The translations under genes were made by a program, and so were the position numbers. Below, in pieces: positions 8,787 to 17,347 of a DNA stretch of 64,000 nt. The stretch's first letter is position 1; the number at the start of each line of letters is the position of its first letter. The notes under the pieces are model-generated. The model was not told where the DNA came from, did no database searches, and saw only the letters and a list, made by a program, of their open reading frames with translations. Source of the stretch: Lachnospiraceae bacterium AC2031. GTDB taxonomy: Bacteria > Bacillota > Clostridia > Lachnospirales > Lachnospiraceae. The stretch spans positions 2,704,001 to 2,768,000 of the forward strand of contig JIAB01000001.1 of NCBI GenBank assembly GCA_000687975.1, in the 5' to 3' direction.

Positions 8787-10214
8787 ATGAAAAAGCTTTG
8801 GATGAATTTCTTAATATTGATCATTTTCCTTGGTGCAGTACTGATAACGGTAAATGTTATCGATTCAAGAGTAACTAATAAGCATCGAAAGGACAGAATT
8901 GTTGTAACTAACCGCATAACTGAGGAGATAGAACAAAGTCTTAGCCATAGTTGGATGATATCATCTCTTTATCCTTATGGTGTGGTTCCTAGTGAGCTTG
9001 CCAAAGGAGTTTTTTATGATAGAAAGAGTGAATGGGAGTCTATCTATGGGAAGGATGCATGTCCTCAAGATGTGGTGATCCATATTTATTCAAGCGAAGA
9101 TATCCAGGTTATTGAACCTGAAGAAACTACTAAAGAATATACTCGCTCAAATCGGAAAGACTATAATAGTGGTGGTTCAGTTATCTCTGAGATCTACTTC
9201 CCAAGTTTATCTTTGGGTGGCAGTGATGAAGAAATGGAAAGAGAACCTATAGGTCTTATAGAATACCATTTCGCTGAAGAATCCAATAAGATTGAATTGA
9301 TCATTCTGAATGTTAGTATTTCTGTAATTGCGATAATAGTTTTCTTATATACATTGTGGATCAGTGTTCGTATCATTGCACCTTTCAATAAATTATCTGA
9401 ATACCCAGAGAGACTTTCAAAGGGTGAGATTACGGAAAAATTACCAGAGACCAGAAACAAATTTTTTGGCAGGTATGTCTGGGGAATGAATATGCTTTCA
9501 GATAAGCTGGAAAGTGACCGTGAAACTATTAGGAAGTTTACTGTGGATCGTCAGAAGTTTGTAACGACTATGGTCCATGGAATAAAAACACCTACGGCCA
9601 GTATAAAGCTTCTGGCTGAAGCAATCGCTACTGGACTTTATTCACCAGATGGAAAAGTAAATGATAAGGATGCTGAACTGGCAGAAAAGATAAAGAAGAA
9701 TGCTGTGGAGATTGAGACTCTTGTATCCAGTGCAATGGAGGAAGGTACGACAGCAATCTTCGATTATGATCCGAAGGTCGAGCCATTTTACAGGAAGAAG
9801 ATTGAGGAATATATCTTAGAAGAGTATGGTAACAGACTCAAGATGAATCGTATTCCTCTGGAGATAAATGCGGAGGGTAATCCGCTGATCAATAGTGACT
9901 TTACGGGCGTTTGCAGAATTCTTAGACAGCTTATGGATAATGCCATAAAGTATGGAGATGGAACAGGTATTACTCTGACCATGAAGAAGAACGAGGAGGG
10001 GCACTTTATCACTGTTTCAAATAATGGTGAACCACTTCCGGAGTCAGAGGTATCCTTCGTATTTAATAGCCTTTGGAGAGGTTCTAACAGCGCTGGTGTG
10101 AAGGGTCACGGTATCGGCCTTTATGAGTCACGCCTCATCGCTCGTAAGCTTGGTGGAGATATCAGAATGCGTGTGAATGAAAACTCTACGGAGGTCACAT
10201 TATTTCTGACATGA
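8787..10214 (+). CDS. Membrane sensor histidine kinase
   Basis: A 475-residue kinase with membrane segments at about 5-25 and 172-195 enclosing a roughly 145-residue extracytoplasmic sensor, a HAMP-like linker, and a dimerisation domain with the phospho-accepting His264 in MVHGIKTPTAS. The catalytic domain shows the N-box (LMDNAIKYGDG) and G-box (GHGIGLYESR). The H-box reads HGIKTP rather than the more common HDIKTP or HELRTP, but the His is intact. It is the partner of the response regulator encoded 5 nt upstream and the last gene of the operon; no terminator follows immediately. The signal sensed is unknown. Confidence 0.92.
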   Translation: MKKLWMNFLILIIFLGAVLITVNVIDSRVTNKHRKDRIVVTNRITEEIEQSLSHSWMISSLYPYGVVPSELAKGVFYDRKSEWESIYGKDACPQDVVIHIYSSEDIQVIEPEETTKEYTRSNRKDYNSGGSVISEIYFPSLSLGGSDEEMEREPIGLIEYHFAEESNKIELIILNVSISVIAIIVFLYTLWISVRIIAPFNKLSEYPERLSKGEITEKLPETRNKFFGRYVWGMNMLSDKLESDRETIRKFTVDRQKFVTTMVHGIKTPTASIKLLAEAIATGLYSPDGKVNDKDAELAEKIKKNAVEIETLVSSAMEEGTTAIFDYDPKVEPFYRKKIEEYILEEYGNRLKMNRIPLEINAEGNPLINSDFTGVCRILRQLMDNAIKYGDGTGITLTMKKNEEGHFITVSNNGEPLPESEVSFVFNSLWRGSNSAGVKGHGIGLYESRLIARKLGGDIRMRVNENSTEVTLFLT

Positions 10215-10261
10215 TCCGTGAAAAGAATTAAAGACAAAAATGATTCTAAGAAAAAAAGTGC

Positions 10262-10290
10262 TTGCATTTTAAATTGCTGTTTGTTATTCT
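10262..10290 (+). promoter_or_regulatory. Promoter of the ABC-F/MATE leader
   Basis: TTGCAT at 10262-10267 and TATTCT at 10285-10290 with a 17-nt spacer, a good vegetative-type promoter. A transcript from here would begin near 10297, just before the leader ORF's ribosome site. Confidence 0.55.
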
Positions 10291-10322
10291 ACGAAAGAAC
10301 TAAGAAAAACAGGAGGAGACCA

Positions 10323-10346
10323 ATGAGAAGTAATTCTTGCAGATAA
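10323..10346 (+). CDS. Seven-codon candidate leader peptide
   Basis: ATG at 10323 opens MRSNSCR and stops at TAA 10344-10346. An unusually good ribosome site, AGGAGGAG at 10310-10317, sits 5 nt before it. Very short ORFs with strong ribosome sites ahead of a terminator and an ABC-F gene are known leader peptides: drug-stalled ribosomes on them prevent termination. Its codons contain ATTCTTGC, the same 8 nt as part of the terminator's right side (10533-10540), so the leader could compete for the terminator's left arm. No direct proof of translation. Confidence 0.5.
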   Translation: MRSNSCR

Positions 10347-10520
10347 CTTTTAAAGAATACAGTTTAACAAAAATGTGTGAAGTGGAGATTTTTCCGCTTA
10401 CTATTTGTTGTGTTTTTGATAGGTTGGACTGTATGATGCAAGAATTAATCATAGTGGTTTCTGATACTGACATAGATTGCCAAGGCTCATTTTGAGTTCC
10501 TTTGGTTACAATGTGCTTTA

Positions 10521-10553
10521 CGCCGCAGGATTATTCTTGCGGCGTTATTTTTT
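10521..10553 (+). terminator. Terminator/attenuator upstream of ABC-F
   Basis: CGCCGCAGGA, loop TTAT, TCTTGCGGCG, then TTATTTTTT. The stem is about 10 bp with one G-T wobble. It lies about 80 nt upstream of the ABC-F start and downstream of the promoter and leader ORF, so it would block the resistance genes unless read through. Confidence 0.75.
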
Positions 10554-10562
10554 GTGCATTTG

Positions 10563-10611
10563 GTGCAATGGGGTCCGTCCCCACTGCACGGGGGTCTGTC
10601 CCCTTTTGCAC
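10563..10611. repeat. 49-nt hairpin repeat element b
   Basis: A 27-nt inverted repeat, GTGCAATGGGG-TCCGT-CCCCACTGCAC, followed by a 22-nt half unit ending in TTGCAC. It lies between the attenuator and the ABC-F ribosome site. The 49-nt length equals that of elements c, e, f, h and the core of g. Confidence 0.85.
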
Positions 10612-10631
10612 AATATGAAGGAGGCGATAAT

Positions 10632-12155
10632 ATGTCATTATTACAGGTTTCAGAACTTTCCTTCTGTTATGAGGGGAGTTTCGATAATATATTTGAAGAG
10701 ATGTCATTTTCCGTTGATACCGACTGGAAGCTTGGATTTATTGGGCGAAATGGAAAGGGCAAGACAACTTTTCTGAATCTGCTTCTGGGTAAGTATGATT
10801 ATCAGGGAAGTATTACAACAGATAAGGTATTTGATTATTTTCCGTATCAGATCGATAAGAAAGATTTGGAACTGACTGTTGATGAGCTGGCTGAAAGATG
10901 GAAGCCAGGAGTTGAGAGTTGGAGAATCGTGTGTGAGATCAACAGTCTAGGAGTTGATCCGGAGATTCTGTATCGTCCTATAAAAACACTTAGCCATGGT
11001 GAAAGAACAAAGGCAATGCTGGCAGTACTTTTCTCAGGAGATAACGAATTCCTGCTGATTGATGAGCCGACGAACCATCTTGATAAAGGCGGCAGAGAGG
11101 TGATCAAAAATTATCTTAACAGCAAGAAAGGCTTTATACTGGTATCCCATGACCGTGATCTTCTTGATGCGGTTGCTGATCATATGCTTGTTATGAACCG
11201 TGAGTCTATAGAGGTGGTGAATGGGAACTTTTCCAGCTGGTGGGAGAACAAGCAGAAGGCTGATGCCTTTGCAATAGCTGAAAACGAGAAGCATATGAAG
11301 GAAATCGGAAAACTTAAAGTGGCGGCAGATAGAGCTGGCAGATGGGCTGAGAAGAGTGAAAATACAAAGATTGGATTTGATCCTGTAAAGGAACACGACA
11401 GGAGCATATCCACAAGAGCGTATATCGGTGCTAAGACAAAGAAAATGCAATCTCGCGTGAAGAATTTCGAAAAGCGTATAGACCGTGAGATAGAGGAGAA
11501 GGAAGGGCTTCTGAATGATATCGAAAAGGTGGATGATCTGAAGCTGATGCCTCTTACTCATCATAAGAAATGTCTTGTGGAGTGTCGGGATTTCTCACTT
11601 AGATATTCAGATAGTAGTAATACGATACTAAGTGATATAACCTTCCAATTGATGCAGGGAGATATCCTGTTTCTGAATGGTGAAAATGGATGCGGAAAGT
11701 CCAGCCTTATAAAAGCAATCTTAAACTCAGTACACGCAGATGATAGTCTAAATATCGTGACTGAAGGCAGGCTTGAAACGGCAAGTGGACTTGTCATCTC
11801 GTATATCAATCAGAATACATCCCATCTTGCCGGAAGCCTTAAGGACTATGCAAAGAAAGAGGGACTGGATTATAGCCTTTTCCTTACGCTGCTTCGAAAA
11901 CTTGACATGAGCAGGATACAATTTGAAAAGAATATGGAAGAGTATTCAGAGGGGCAGAAGAAAAAGGTTCTGATCGCAGCCAGCCTTCTTACTCAGGCGC
12001 ATCTCTATATATGGGATGAACCACTAAACTATATAGACGTATTCTCACGTATGCAGATCGAGAAGTTGATAGAAACGTATAAAACAACTATGATAGTAGT
12101 TGAGCACGATGTACGTTTCCGTGAGAAACTTGCAACAAAGGTGTTAGACTTATGA
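10632..12155 (+). CDS. ARE-type ABC-F ribosomal protection protein (Lsa/Vga-like)
   Basis: A 507-residue soluble protein with two ABC domains and no membrane part. Walker A motifs are at 38-46 (GRNGKGKTT) and 350-358 (GENGCGKSS); signatures read LSHGERTKA and YSEGQKKKV. The long interdomain linker with NGNFSSWWENK and RAYIGAKTKKM resembles Lsa-type antibiotic-resistance ABC-F proteins, which dislodge lincosamides, streptogramin A or pleuromutilins from the ribosome. The ATG at 10632 is chosen because AAGGAGG (10618-10624) precedes it; the frame is open further upstream only because it reads through repeat b. It overlaps the MATE gene by 4 nt, forming a two-gene resistance operon behind an attenuator-like leader. 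Drug specificity is not readable. Confidence 0.88.
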   Translation: MSLLQVSELSFCYEGSFDNIFEEMSFSVDTDWKLGFIGRNGKGKTTFLNLLLGKYDYQGSITTDKVFDYFPYQIDKKDLELTVDELAERWKPGVESWRIVCEINSLGVDPEILYRPIKTLSHGERTKAMLAVLFSGDNEFLLIDEPTNHLDKGGREVIKNYLNSKKGFILVSHDRDLLDAVADHMLVMNRESIEVVNGNFSSWWENKQKADAFAIAENEKHMKEIGKLKVAADRAGRWAEKSENTKIGFDPVKEHDRSISTRAYIGAKTKKMQSRVKNFEKRIDREIEEKEGLLNDIEKVDDLKLMPLTHHKKCLVECRDFSLRYSDSSNTILSDITFQLMQGDILFLNGENGCGKSSLIKAILNSVHADDSLNIVTEGRLETASGLVISYINQNTSHLAGSLKDYAKKEGLDYSLFLTLLRKLDMSRIQFEKNMEEYSEGQKKKVLIAASLLTQAHLYIWDEPLNYIDVFSRMQIEKLIETYKTTMIVVEHDVRFREKLATKVLDL

Positions 12156-13522
12156 AATTATTTCAGGATATAAAAAACAACAAAGCGATATACAAAAACA
12201 TATGGATAGTAACATTTCCTATTATCCTGCAGAATATTCTGGATGCAGCAGTTAACAGCGTGGATGTACTGATGCTTAACTCTGTTGGACAGAGTGCTAT
12301 CAGTGCTGTATCCCTGGCCAACAGTCTGGTGGGAATCTTTTTTATGTTCCTTTATGGAATCGGAACTGGAATTGCCATGCTGGCGGCTCAGTATTATGGA
12401 AAGGGAGATTATAAGACTATAGAGATAGTTGAGGGTATAGGACTTAAGTTTTCCCTTGCTATAGCAGCGCTGGGTATGCTGGCCTGTCTGATCATTCCTG
12501 GAACTTTGATGCATATTTATACATCAGATGCAGAGCTTATTGGACTGGGGGAAAAGTATCTCATGTTCATTGCGCCAGGTCTTATCTTCTGGGCAGTCAG
12601 TGCAGTATATACTTCGATACTTAGGTGTATTGGTAAAGTATCTACTAGTACGATACTTGAAGCTGTGGCACTTATTAGTAATGTGATACTAAATGCTGTC
12701 TTCATTTTTGGATTACTGGGAGCACCGAAGCTTGGCGTTGTGGGTGTAGCACTTGCTACAACCCTTAGTCGACTGATTCAGTTTATAGGCTGTGTTATTG
12801 CTTCTATGGGTGACGCGAAGGTTAAGCTTACATTTAGAACTATGTTTGAAAGACATAAGCTTCTGGAAAAGGATTTCTTTACCATGGCTCTTCCTGCCAT
12901 AGCAAATGATATGGTCTGGGCGCTGGCATTTTCTGCATATTCAGGAATCCTGGGTCATATGGATAGTGATGCAGTAGCTGCGTATTCAATAGTAAATGTT
13001 ATCAGAAATCTTGGCTGTGTAATGTGCTATGGAATAGGTGCTGCGGCTGGTATAATCGTTGGACAGGTTCTGGGAAGAGGAAATCGGGAAGAAGGAATTA
13101 AGACTGCTCATATATTGCTGAGACTTGCGGTTATCACAGGTATCATTGGCGGACTTATCGTACTTGCTATAATTCCATTTGCCCTTAAAAAAGCATCACT
13201 TACAGATGCAGCTCTTGATTATCTTAAGTTTATGCTGCTGATAAATACCTACTATATCTCGGGCACATCCGTTAATACCTGTCTCATTGGCGGAATTTTC
13301 AGAGCCGGCGGAGATAGTAAGTTCGGATTCAAATGTGATACCATCGATATGTGGTGTTACGCAGTTCCACTAGGACTGATTTCAGCATTTGTTCTGAAAC
13401 TTCCAGTGAAGGTGGTTTATTTCCTGTTATGTACAGATGAGTTTGTTAAGTGGCCTTGGGTGCTAAAACATTTTTATAGTCACAAATGGGCCAACGACAT
13501 AACACGTGACGAAGTGGACTAG
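12152..13522 (+). CDS. MATE-family efflux transporter
   Basis: A 456-residue integral membrane protein with about 12 hydrophobic segments in two halves. The opening FPIILQNILDAAVNSVDVLMLNSVG and the internal repeat near residue 247 (LPAIANDMVWALAFSAYSGILG) are typical of MATE Na+- or H+-coupled drug exporters. The start codon overlaps the ABC-F stop (ATGA), so both are translated from one message and may act against the same class of compounds. Its stop codon lies in a CTAG palindrome that also supplies the stop of the convergent AraC gene, giving a 4-nt tail-to-tail overlap. Confidence 0.93.
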   Translation: MKLFQDIKNNKAIYKNIWIVTFPIILQNILDAAVNSVDVLMLNSVGQSAISAVSLANSLVGIFFMFLYGIGTGIAMLAAQYYGKGDYKTIEIVEGIGLKFSLAIAALGMLACLIIPGTLMHIYTSDAELIGLGEKYLMFIAPGLIFWAVSAVYTSILRCIGKVSTSTILEAVALISNVILNAVFIFGLLGAPKLGVVGVALATTLSRLIQFIGCVIASMGDAKVKLTFRTMFERHKLLEKDFFTMALPAIANDMVWALAFSAYSGILGHMDSDAVAAYSIVNVIRNLGCVMCYGIGAAAGIIVGQVLGRGNREEGIKTAHILLRLAVITGIIGGLIVLAIIPFALKKASLTDAALDYLKFMLLINTYYISGTSVNTCLIGGIFRAGGDSKFGFKCDTIDMWCYAVPLGLISAFVLKLPVKVVYFLLCTDEFVKWPWVLKHFYSHKWANDITRDEVD

Positions 13523-14418
13523 TCTGGAGAAATATTCCCCATGGATTTTCGATAGTCCCTAGGTGACATGTTGAAGGATTTTTTGAACATTTCTGACATA
13601 TAGCTGGCGCCATTAAAGCCAGTGTCAGATGCAATATCGGAAAGTGAGAGAGTCGTCGAGCGAAGGAGTTCGGCGACTTTTCTTACTCGATAATTTAGAA
13701 GATAGTTTATAGGACTATCTCCAACATACTTATGAAATATCTTATTGCAGAGTGATTTGCTGATGTTACCGCTGGCTGCAATATCATCAAGAGTGATAGA
13801 TTCCCTGTAGTTCTGCTGAATATAATACATCATAGTCTTGAAGGATCTGTTATGCTGATCCGTTTCTGTATTTTCGTCAAACATTCCATAATGCTTACTC
13901 TGTTCCAGGATGATCTCCCATATGTCGAACAGCTTCTTTGTTATCTGAAAAGGATCTCTTCTTATACTTGGAAGACTCAGCATGATATCACGAATGTTAC
14001 GAGTGTACTCATTTATATATCTAAATCGAAGATAACTGAGATTTGGGTTGCTGAGAATTGGCTGGAGCGCCTGGAGTTCAACAGCAACAGAAGAGTTGAG
14101 AACATTTGGATGCACGATGAAGATAACGTATGAGGCTGTCCCTTCTGTGGCAACACTATAATGAATCTGATTCGAATTTACAAATATGGTGTCGCCTTCA
14201 TTTAGAGTTATCAGTTTTCCGTTGACAGAATAAGCCATGGTGCCTGATGTAACTGTAACAAACTCTAAATCCTCGTGGAAATGTGGAACCTTTTCCCAGG
14301 TAACATTTGGCTTTATCCACCCCTCATAGATATAAGATGGAAATGATTCGTCGTCGTAGTTTACCTGCTCAGAACCATCCTCTCTTTTAACAATTAGGCC
14401 CATCCATTCTCTTTTCAT
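13519..14418 (-). CDS. AraC-family regulator with cupin-like sensor domain
   Basis: A 299-residue regulator: N-terminal cupin-like ligand domain (PHFHEDLEFVTVTSG, then EGDTIFVNSNQIHY) and a C-terminal double helix-turn-helix (about 190-295), including DIASDTGFNGASYMSEMFKKS, a very typical second HTH. It is transcribed away from the ABC-2 exporter at 14674, so it may regulate that operon or itself; the 255-nt divergent region is AT-rich. Its 3' end overlaps the MATE gene by 4 nt. The ligand is unknown; the family usually controls sugar, xenobiotic or stress genes. Confidence 0.9.
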   Translation of the reverse strand: MKREWMGLIVKREDGSEQVNYDDESFPSYIYEGWIKPNVTWEKVPHFHEDLEFVTVTSGTMAYSVNGKLITLNEGDTIFVNSNQIHYSVATEGTASYVIFIVHPNVLNSSVAVELQALQPILSNPNLSYLRFRYINEYTRNIRDIMLSLPSIRRDPFQITKKLFDIWEIILEQSKHYGMFDENTETDQHNRSFKTMMYYIQQNYRESITLDDIAASGNISKSLCNKIFHKYVGDSPINYLLNYRVRKVAELLRSTTLSLSDIASDTGFNGASYMSEMFKKSFNMSPRDYRKSMGNISPD

Positions 14419-14604
14419 TAGATATCTCCTAGTTTATGTATTATGGGAAAAAACCGATTATAACAATTTTTTCTTATTATGCGTGATTTTATAACAATAT
14501 TACATTTGCATGTAAAATAGTTATAAAACTAAGCGATTTATAACGTAGAAATGCGTCTTTATATACAATATACTTATAAACAGTTAGAAAAGCAAGCACA
14601 AAAT

Positions 14605-14653
14605 GTGCAGAAAGGGACAGACCTTGGTGCAGTGGGGTCCGTCCCCACTGCAC
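14605..14653. repeat. 49-nt hairpin repeat element c (inverted orientation)
   Basis: A 22-nt half unit (GTGCAGAAAGGGACAGACC...) followed by the perfect 27-nt inverted repeat GTGCAGTGGGG-TCCGT-CCCCACTGCAC. It lies 6 nt before the ribosome site of the ABC-2 ATPase gene, and is the best-preserved copy of the palindrome. Confidence 0.9.
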
Positions 14654-14673
14654 CTTCGCAGGAGGAAAAAAGC

Positions 14674-15618
14674 ATGGCTAATGAAGTAATAGTTATGAAA
14701 AATGTTAGTAAGGAGTTCAAGGTCCTCAATCGTCATGAGGGTCTGAAGGGCAGTTTCCAGGATCTTTTTTCAAGAGATTATAAAACTGTAAAGGCTGTAA
14801 ACGATGTATCCCTTACGGTAAAGAAGGGCGAGATCATCGGTTATCTGGGGCCAAATGGAGCTGGCAAATCTACTACTATCAAGATGATGACTGGAGTACT
14901 TGAGCCATCCACTGGAGATATACAGGTCAATGGACTTGTTCCTTATAAGGATAGAACTCGCAACTCAGAGAATATCGGAGTTGTTTTCGGACAGCGTAGT
15001 CAGCTTTGGTGGAACCTTCCTCTGATCGAGTCATTTAAACTTTTAAGAGATATATACATGGTGCCAGAGAAGGACTACAAGGATATGCTGGAGCTTTATC
15101 GCTCGCTGGTCGATATTGAGCCAATCCTTCATAAGCCTGTTCGCCAAATGTCACTGGGCCAGAGAACTCTCAGCGACATTCTGGCAGCCTTTCTACATAA
15201 CCCGGGAATTGTATTCCTGGATGAACCGACAATCGGTCTGGATGTTTCAATGAAGGCGAAGATAAGAGAGCTTATCCGTGGACTTAATGAAGTGAAGGAG
15301 ACAACTGTAATCCTTACTACTCATGATATGGGTGATGTAGATGCTCTATGTAAGAGGATCATCATTATAGATGAAGGTAAGAAAATCTACGACAACGATA
15401 TAGATCACCTGAAGACCTACTTCGGTTCTTATAGAACTCTTAGAATGCGTCTGGAGGATGGTTCCTGGGACGAGCAGGTCATTGATGAGAAGAAGACTGA
15501 TGTAATGCATGTTATTCAGGAAACTCAGAAGAAGCATAAGATCAAAGATATTCAGCTTGAGGAAATCTCAACTGAAGAAGTAATTAGAAAGATTTATGAA
15601 GGGAGCAAAGCATCATGA
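14674..15618 (+). CDS. ABC-2 exporter ATP-binding protein (COG4586-like)
   Basis: A 314-residue ATPase. Walker A GPNGAGKST is at 59-67; the signature reads MSLGQRTLSD where the family usually has LSLGQRMRAD, and Walker B is followed by DEPTIGLD. The opening VSKEFKVLNRHEGLKGSFQDLF and VVFGQRSQLWWNLP match the uncharacterised COG4586 ATPases that pair with two DUF990-type permeases. The start at 14674 follows AGGAGG at 14660-14665; an upstream in-frame extension only translates repeat c. It overlaps the first permease gene by 4 nt. The substrate of this exporter class is unknown. Confidence 0.9.
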   Translation: MANEVIVMKNVSKEFKVLNRHEGLKGSFQDLFSRDYKTVKAVNDVSLTVKKGEIIGYLGPNGAGKSTTIKMMTGVLEPSTGDIQVNGLVPYKDRTRNSENIGVVFGQRSQLWWNLPLIESFKLLRDIYMVPEKDYKDMLELYRSLVDIEPILHKPVRQMSLGQRTLSDILAAFLHNPGIVFLDEPTIGLDVSMKAKIRELIRGLNEVKETTVILTTHDMGDVDALCKRIIIIDEGKKIYDNDIDHLKTYFGSYRTLRMRLEDGSWDEQVIDEKKTDVMHVIQETQKKHKIKDIQLEEISTEEVIRKIYEGSKAS

Positions 15619-16427
15619 CGGGTGTTAAAAGACTTACAGCACTTACGAGAGCCGGAGTCATGGAGTCGCTGCAGTTCAGGCTTGGAACTGCCGTAACACT
15701 GTTCGGTAATCTCATATATCTAGCTCTCGTATATTTCTTATGGAAGGCAATATATGATTCCTGCGGAGCAGATGAAGTAAATGGAATGACATTTTACGAC
15801 ACAATGATCTATCTGATCCTTGCCACCGCCATATTCAACTTCCTTGAAATGTTTATAATCTGGGACATGAGCCGCGCCATTCAGTCAGGCGAGATCATAA
15901 TGCATCTCCTTAAACCTATGAGATATAGGAAGTACACTTTCTGGAGCTATTCAGGTTCCCATGTTATCTCATTCTTCCTCACATTCATCCCAACATTTAT
16001 AGTGGTAATGGCTGTGACGAAGGGGGCAATACCAATCGGGCTTAACTGCGTATATTTCGTTGTATCGCTTGTTATGGCTCTTGTGATCAACTTCAATATA
16101 GAGATGCTGGTGGCGCCAATATGCCTCTACACGGAATCAACCTGGGGCATCAATATTGTGAAGGAAACTATAGTTCTGCTTCTTTCCGGTGCCACAATAC
16201 CGCTGGCGTTCTTCCCAGAAAGCTTCAGAAAAGTAGTGGAGTATATGCCATTTCGCGCCGTATACGATATACCACTTAAGATACTGCTCAAGAAAGATGG
16301 TACAAACAGTTTGGAAGGGCTACTGCCTATGCTGGGCATCCAGCTCATCTGGTGCATAGTCCTCACAATAGCAGGCAACCTGTTCTGGAACCATGCAGTA
16401 AAACGTATCACAGTAAATGGCGGCTAG
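15615..16427 (+). CDS. ABC-2 exporter permease (COG4587/DUF990-like)
   Basis: A 270-residue membrane protein with about six hydrophobic segments, including LFGNLIYLALVYFLWKAIY and the TFYDTMIYLILATAIFN stretch typical of this permease family. It contains the SGATIPLAFFPESFRKVVEYMPF loop, a recognisable ABC-2 feature. It starts within the ATPase stop region (ATGA overlap). A second, different permease follows after a repeat element, so the complex is probably a heterodimeric channel with an ATPase dimer. Confidence 0.85.
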   Translation: MTGVKRLTALTRAGVMESLQFRLGTAVTLFGNLIYLALVYFLWKAIYDSCGADEVNGMTFYDTMIYLILATAIFNFLEMFIIWDMSRAIQSGEIIMHLLKPMRYRKYTFWSYSGSHVISFFLTFIPTFIVVMAVTKGAIPIGLNCVYFVVSLVMALVINFNIEMLVAPICLYTESTWGINIVKETIVLLLSGATIPLAFFPESFRKVVEYMPFRAVYDIPLKILLKKDGTNSLEGLLPMLGIQLIWCIVLTIAGNLFWNHAVKRITVNGG

Positions 16428-16454
16428 GCCACTGAGAACCGTCCCCGGTGGCAG
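16428..16454. repeat. Hairpin repeat element d (GGGGACGGTTCTC subtype, inverted)
   Basis: GCCACTGAGAACCGTCCCC followed by GGTGGCAG. It is the reverse complement of the type seen at 3162-3190 and begins on the base after the stop codon of the first permease. It separates the two permease genes without an obvious T-run, so the operon may still be continuous. Confidence 0.65.
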
Positions 16455-16477
16455 ATTTTTAAAAGGAGACAATTAAA

Positions 16478-17287
16478 ATGGAGAAGAAGAAACGTGGCTT
16501 TCTATTCTATATATCAATATATAAAAAGATTTTAATTCAGGATCTGAAGAGCAAGATGAGTTACCGCGCCGACTTCATCATTTCTACTTTTGGAATGATC
16601 ATGACAAACCTGTCGGGCTTCGTAACATTTATGATACTGTTCCACAATTTTCCTAGTATCAATGGATGGGATTATTATCACATGCTCTTCCTATATGGTT
16701 TCTCACTGATTGCGCTTACCCCAGTGCAGTGCTTCTTTGATAACAACTGGAATCTTAGATTTATGGTTCGTACAGGTGACTTCATCAAGTACTGCTTCAG
16801 ACCGATAAATGTGTTCTTCTACTTCATATCCGAAGTGTTTGATGTGAAGGGCTTAGGTCAGTTTGCTTTCGGCCTTGGAACCTTTATATATGCATGGCAC
16901 CACATCGGCATTCCTGTGACAGTAGTTACTATCGCTCAAGCTTTACTATTCCTCCTAACAGCTTCCCTGTTTATGATAGCGATAATGAATGCCGCTGCGG
17001 CAACCTGCTTCTGGATTATCAACTCTGGATATGTTATGGTGATTATGTTCAGATTTAAAGACTTTGCAAAGTATCCTGCAAGCATCTTCAATGGAGTGTT
17101 CAAGTTCATCTTCACATTCCTTATCCCGATTGCATTTGTAGCCTACTACCCAAGTCTTGTGTTCGTGACACCGGACAGCGTACCGCTACTTTCATGGCTG
17201 TCACCATTTATCGGTGCACTTTTCTTCTACCTCAGCTACAAGTTCTGGATGCTGGGCGTGAGAAGATACGACTTTACCGGTTCGTAA
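16478..17287 (+). CDS. ABC-2 exporter permease (COG3694-like)
   Basis: The second, 269-residue permease of the exporter, with about six membrane segments. The opening KKILIQDLKSKMSYRADFII and the LTPVQCFFDNNWNLRFMVRTG and FIKYCFRPINVFFYF stretches match the second DUF990-type subunit. A good AAAGGAG ribosome site at 16460-16466 precedes the ATG. It is the last exporter gene; 60 nt separate it from a GNAT gene. Confidence 0.85.
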   Translation: MEKKKRGFLFYISIYKKILIQDLKSKMSYRADFIISTFGMIMTNLSGFVTFMILFHNFPSINGWDYYHMLFLYGFSLIALTPVQCFFDNNWNLRFMVRTGDFIKYCFRPINVFFYFISEVFDVKGLGQFAFGLGTFIYAWHHIGIPVTVVTIAQALLFLLTASLFMIAIMNAAAATCFWIINSGYVMVIMFRFKDFAKYPASIFNGVFKFIFTFLIPIAFVAYYPSLVFVTPDSVPLLSWLSPFIGALFFYLSYKFWMLGVRRYDFTGS

Positions 17288-17347
17288 AATGTATTAGATG
17301 AAATTGAAATAATAGATAAGATAATAACTGATAAAGGAATTAGAAAA

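Larger units (their letters stand above)
10215..10631. other. 417-nt non-coding leader region before the ABC-F gene
   Basis: Between the kinase and the ABC-F start this stretch holds, in order, a promoter (10262-10290), a 7-codon ORF with a strong ribosome site (10323-10346), a small hairpin near 10379-10400, a possible 20-codon ORF (10433-10495), a second hairpin (about 10479-10507), a terminator (10521-10553) and a repeat element (10563-10611). The layout is that of a regulated leader. Confidence 0.65.

Noticed and set aside
10433-10495. Second leader ORF MMQELIIVVSDTDIDCQGSF upstream of ABC-F
   Set aside because: Only a weak AGGTTGG ribosome site; kept as a possibility in the leader description but not called as a gene.
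10554-10631. Longer N-terminus for the ABC-F gene
   Set aside because: The extra codons translate repeat b and lack a ribosome site; the ATG at 10632 has AAGGAGG in place.
11034-11564. 176-codon open frame on the minus strand inside ABC-F
   Set aside because: It lies opposite conserved ABC-F sequence, has no ribosome site and no recognisable protein features.
14551-14673. Longer N-terminus for the ABC-2 ATPase
   Set aside because: Passes through repeat c; AGGAGG marks the start at 14674 and homology begins there.
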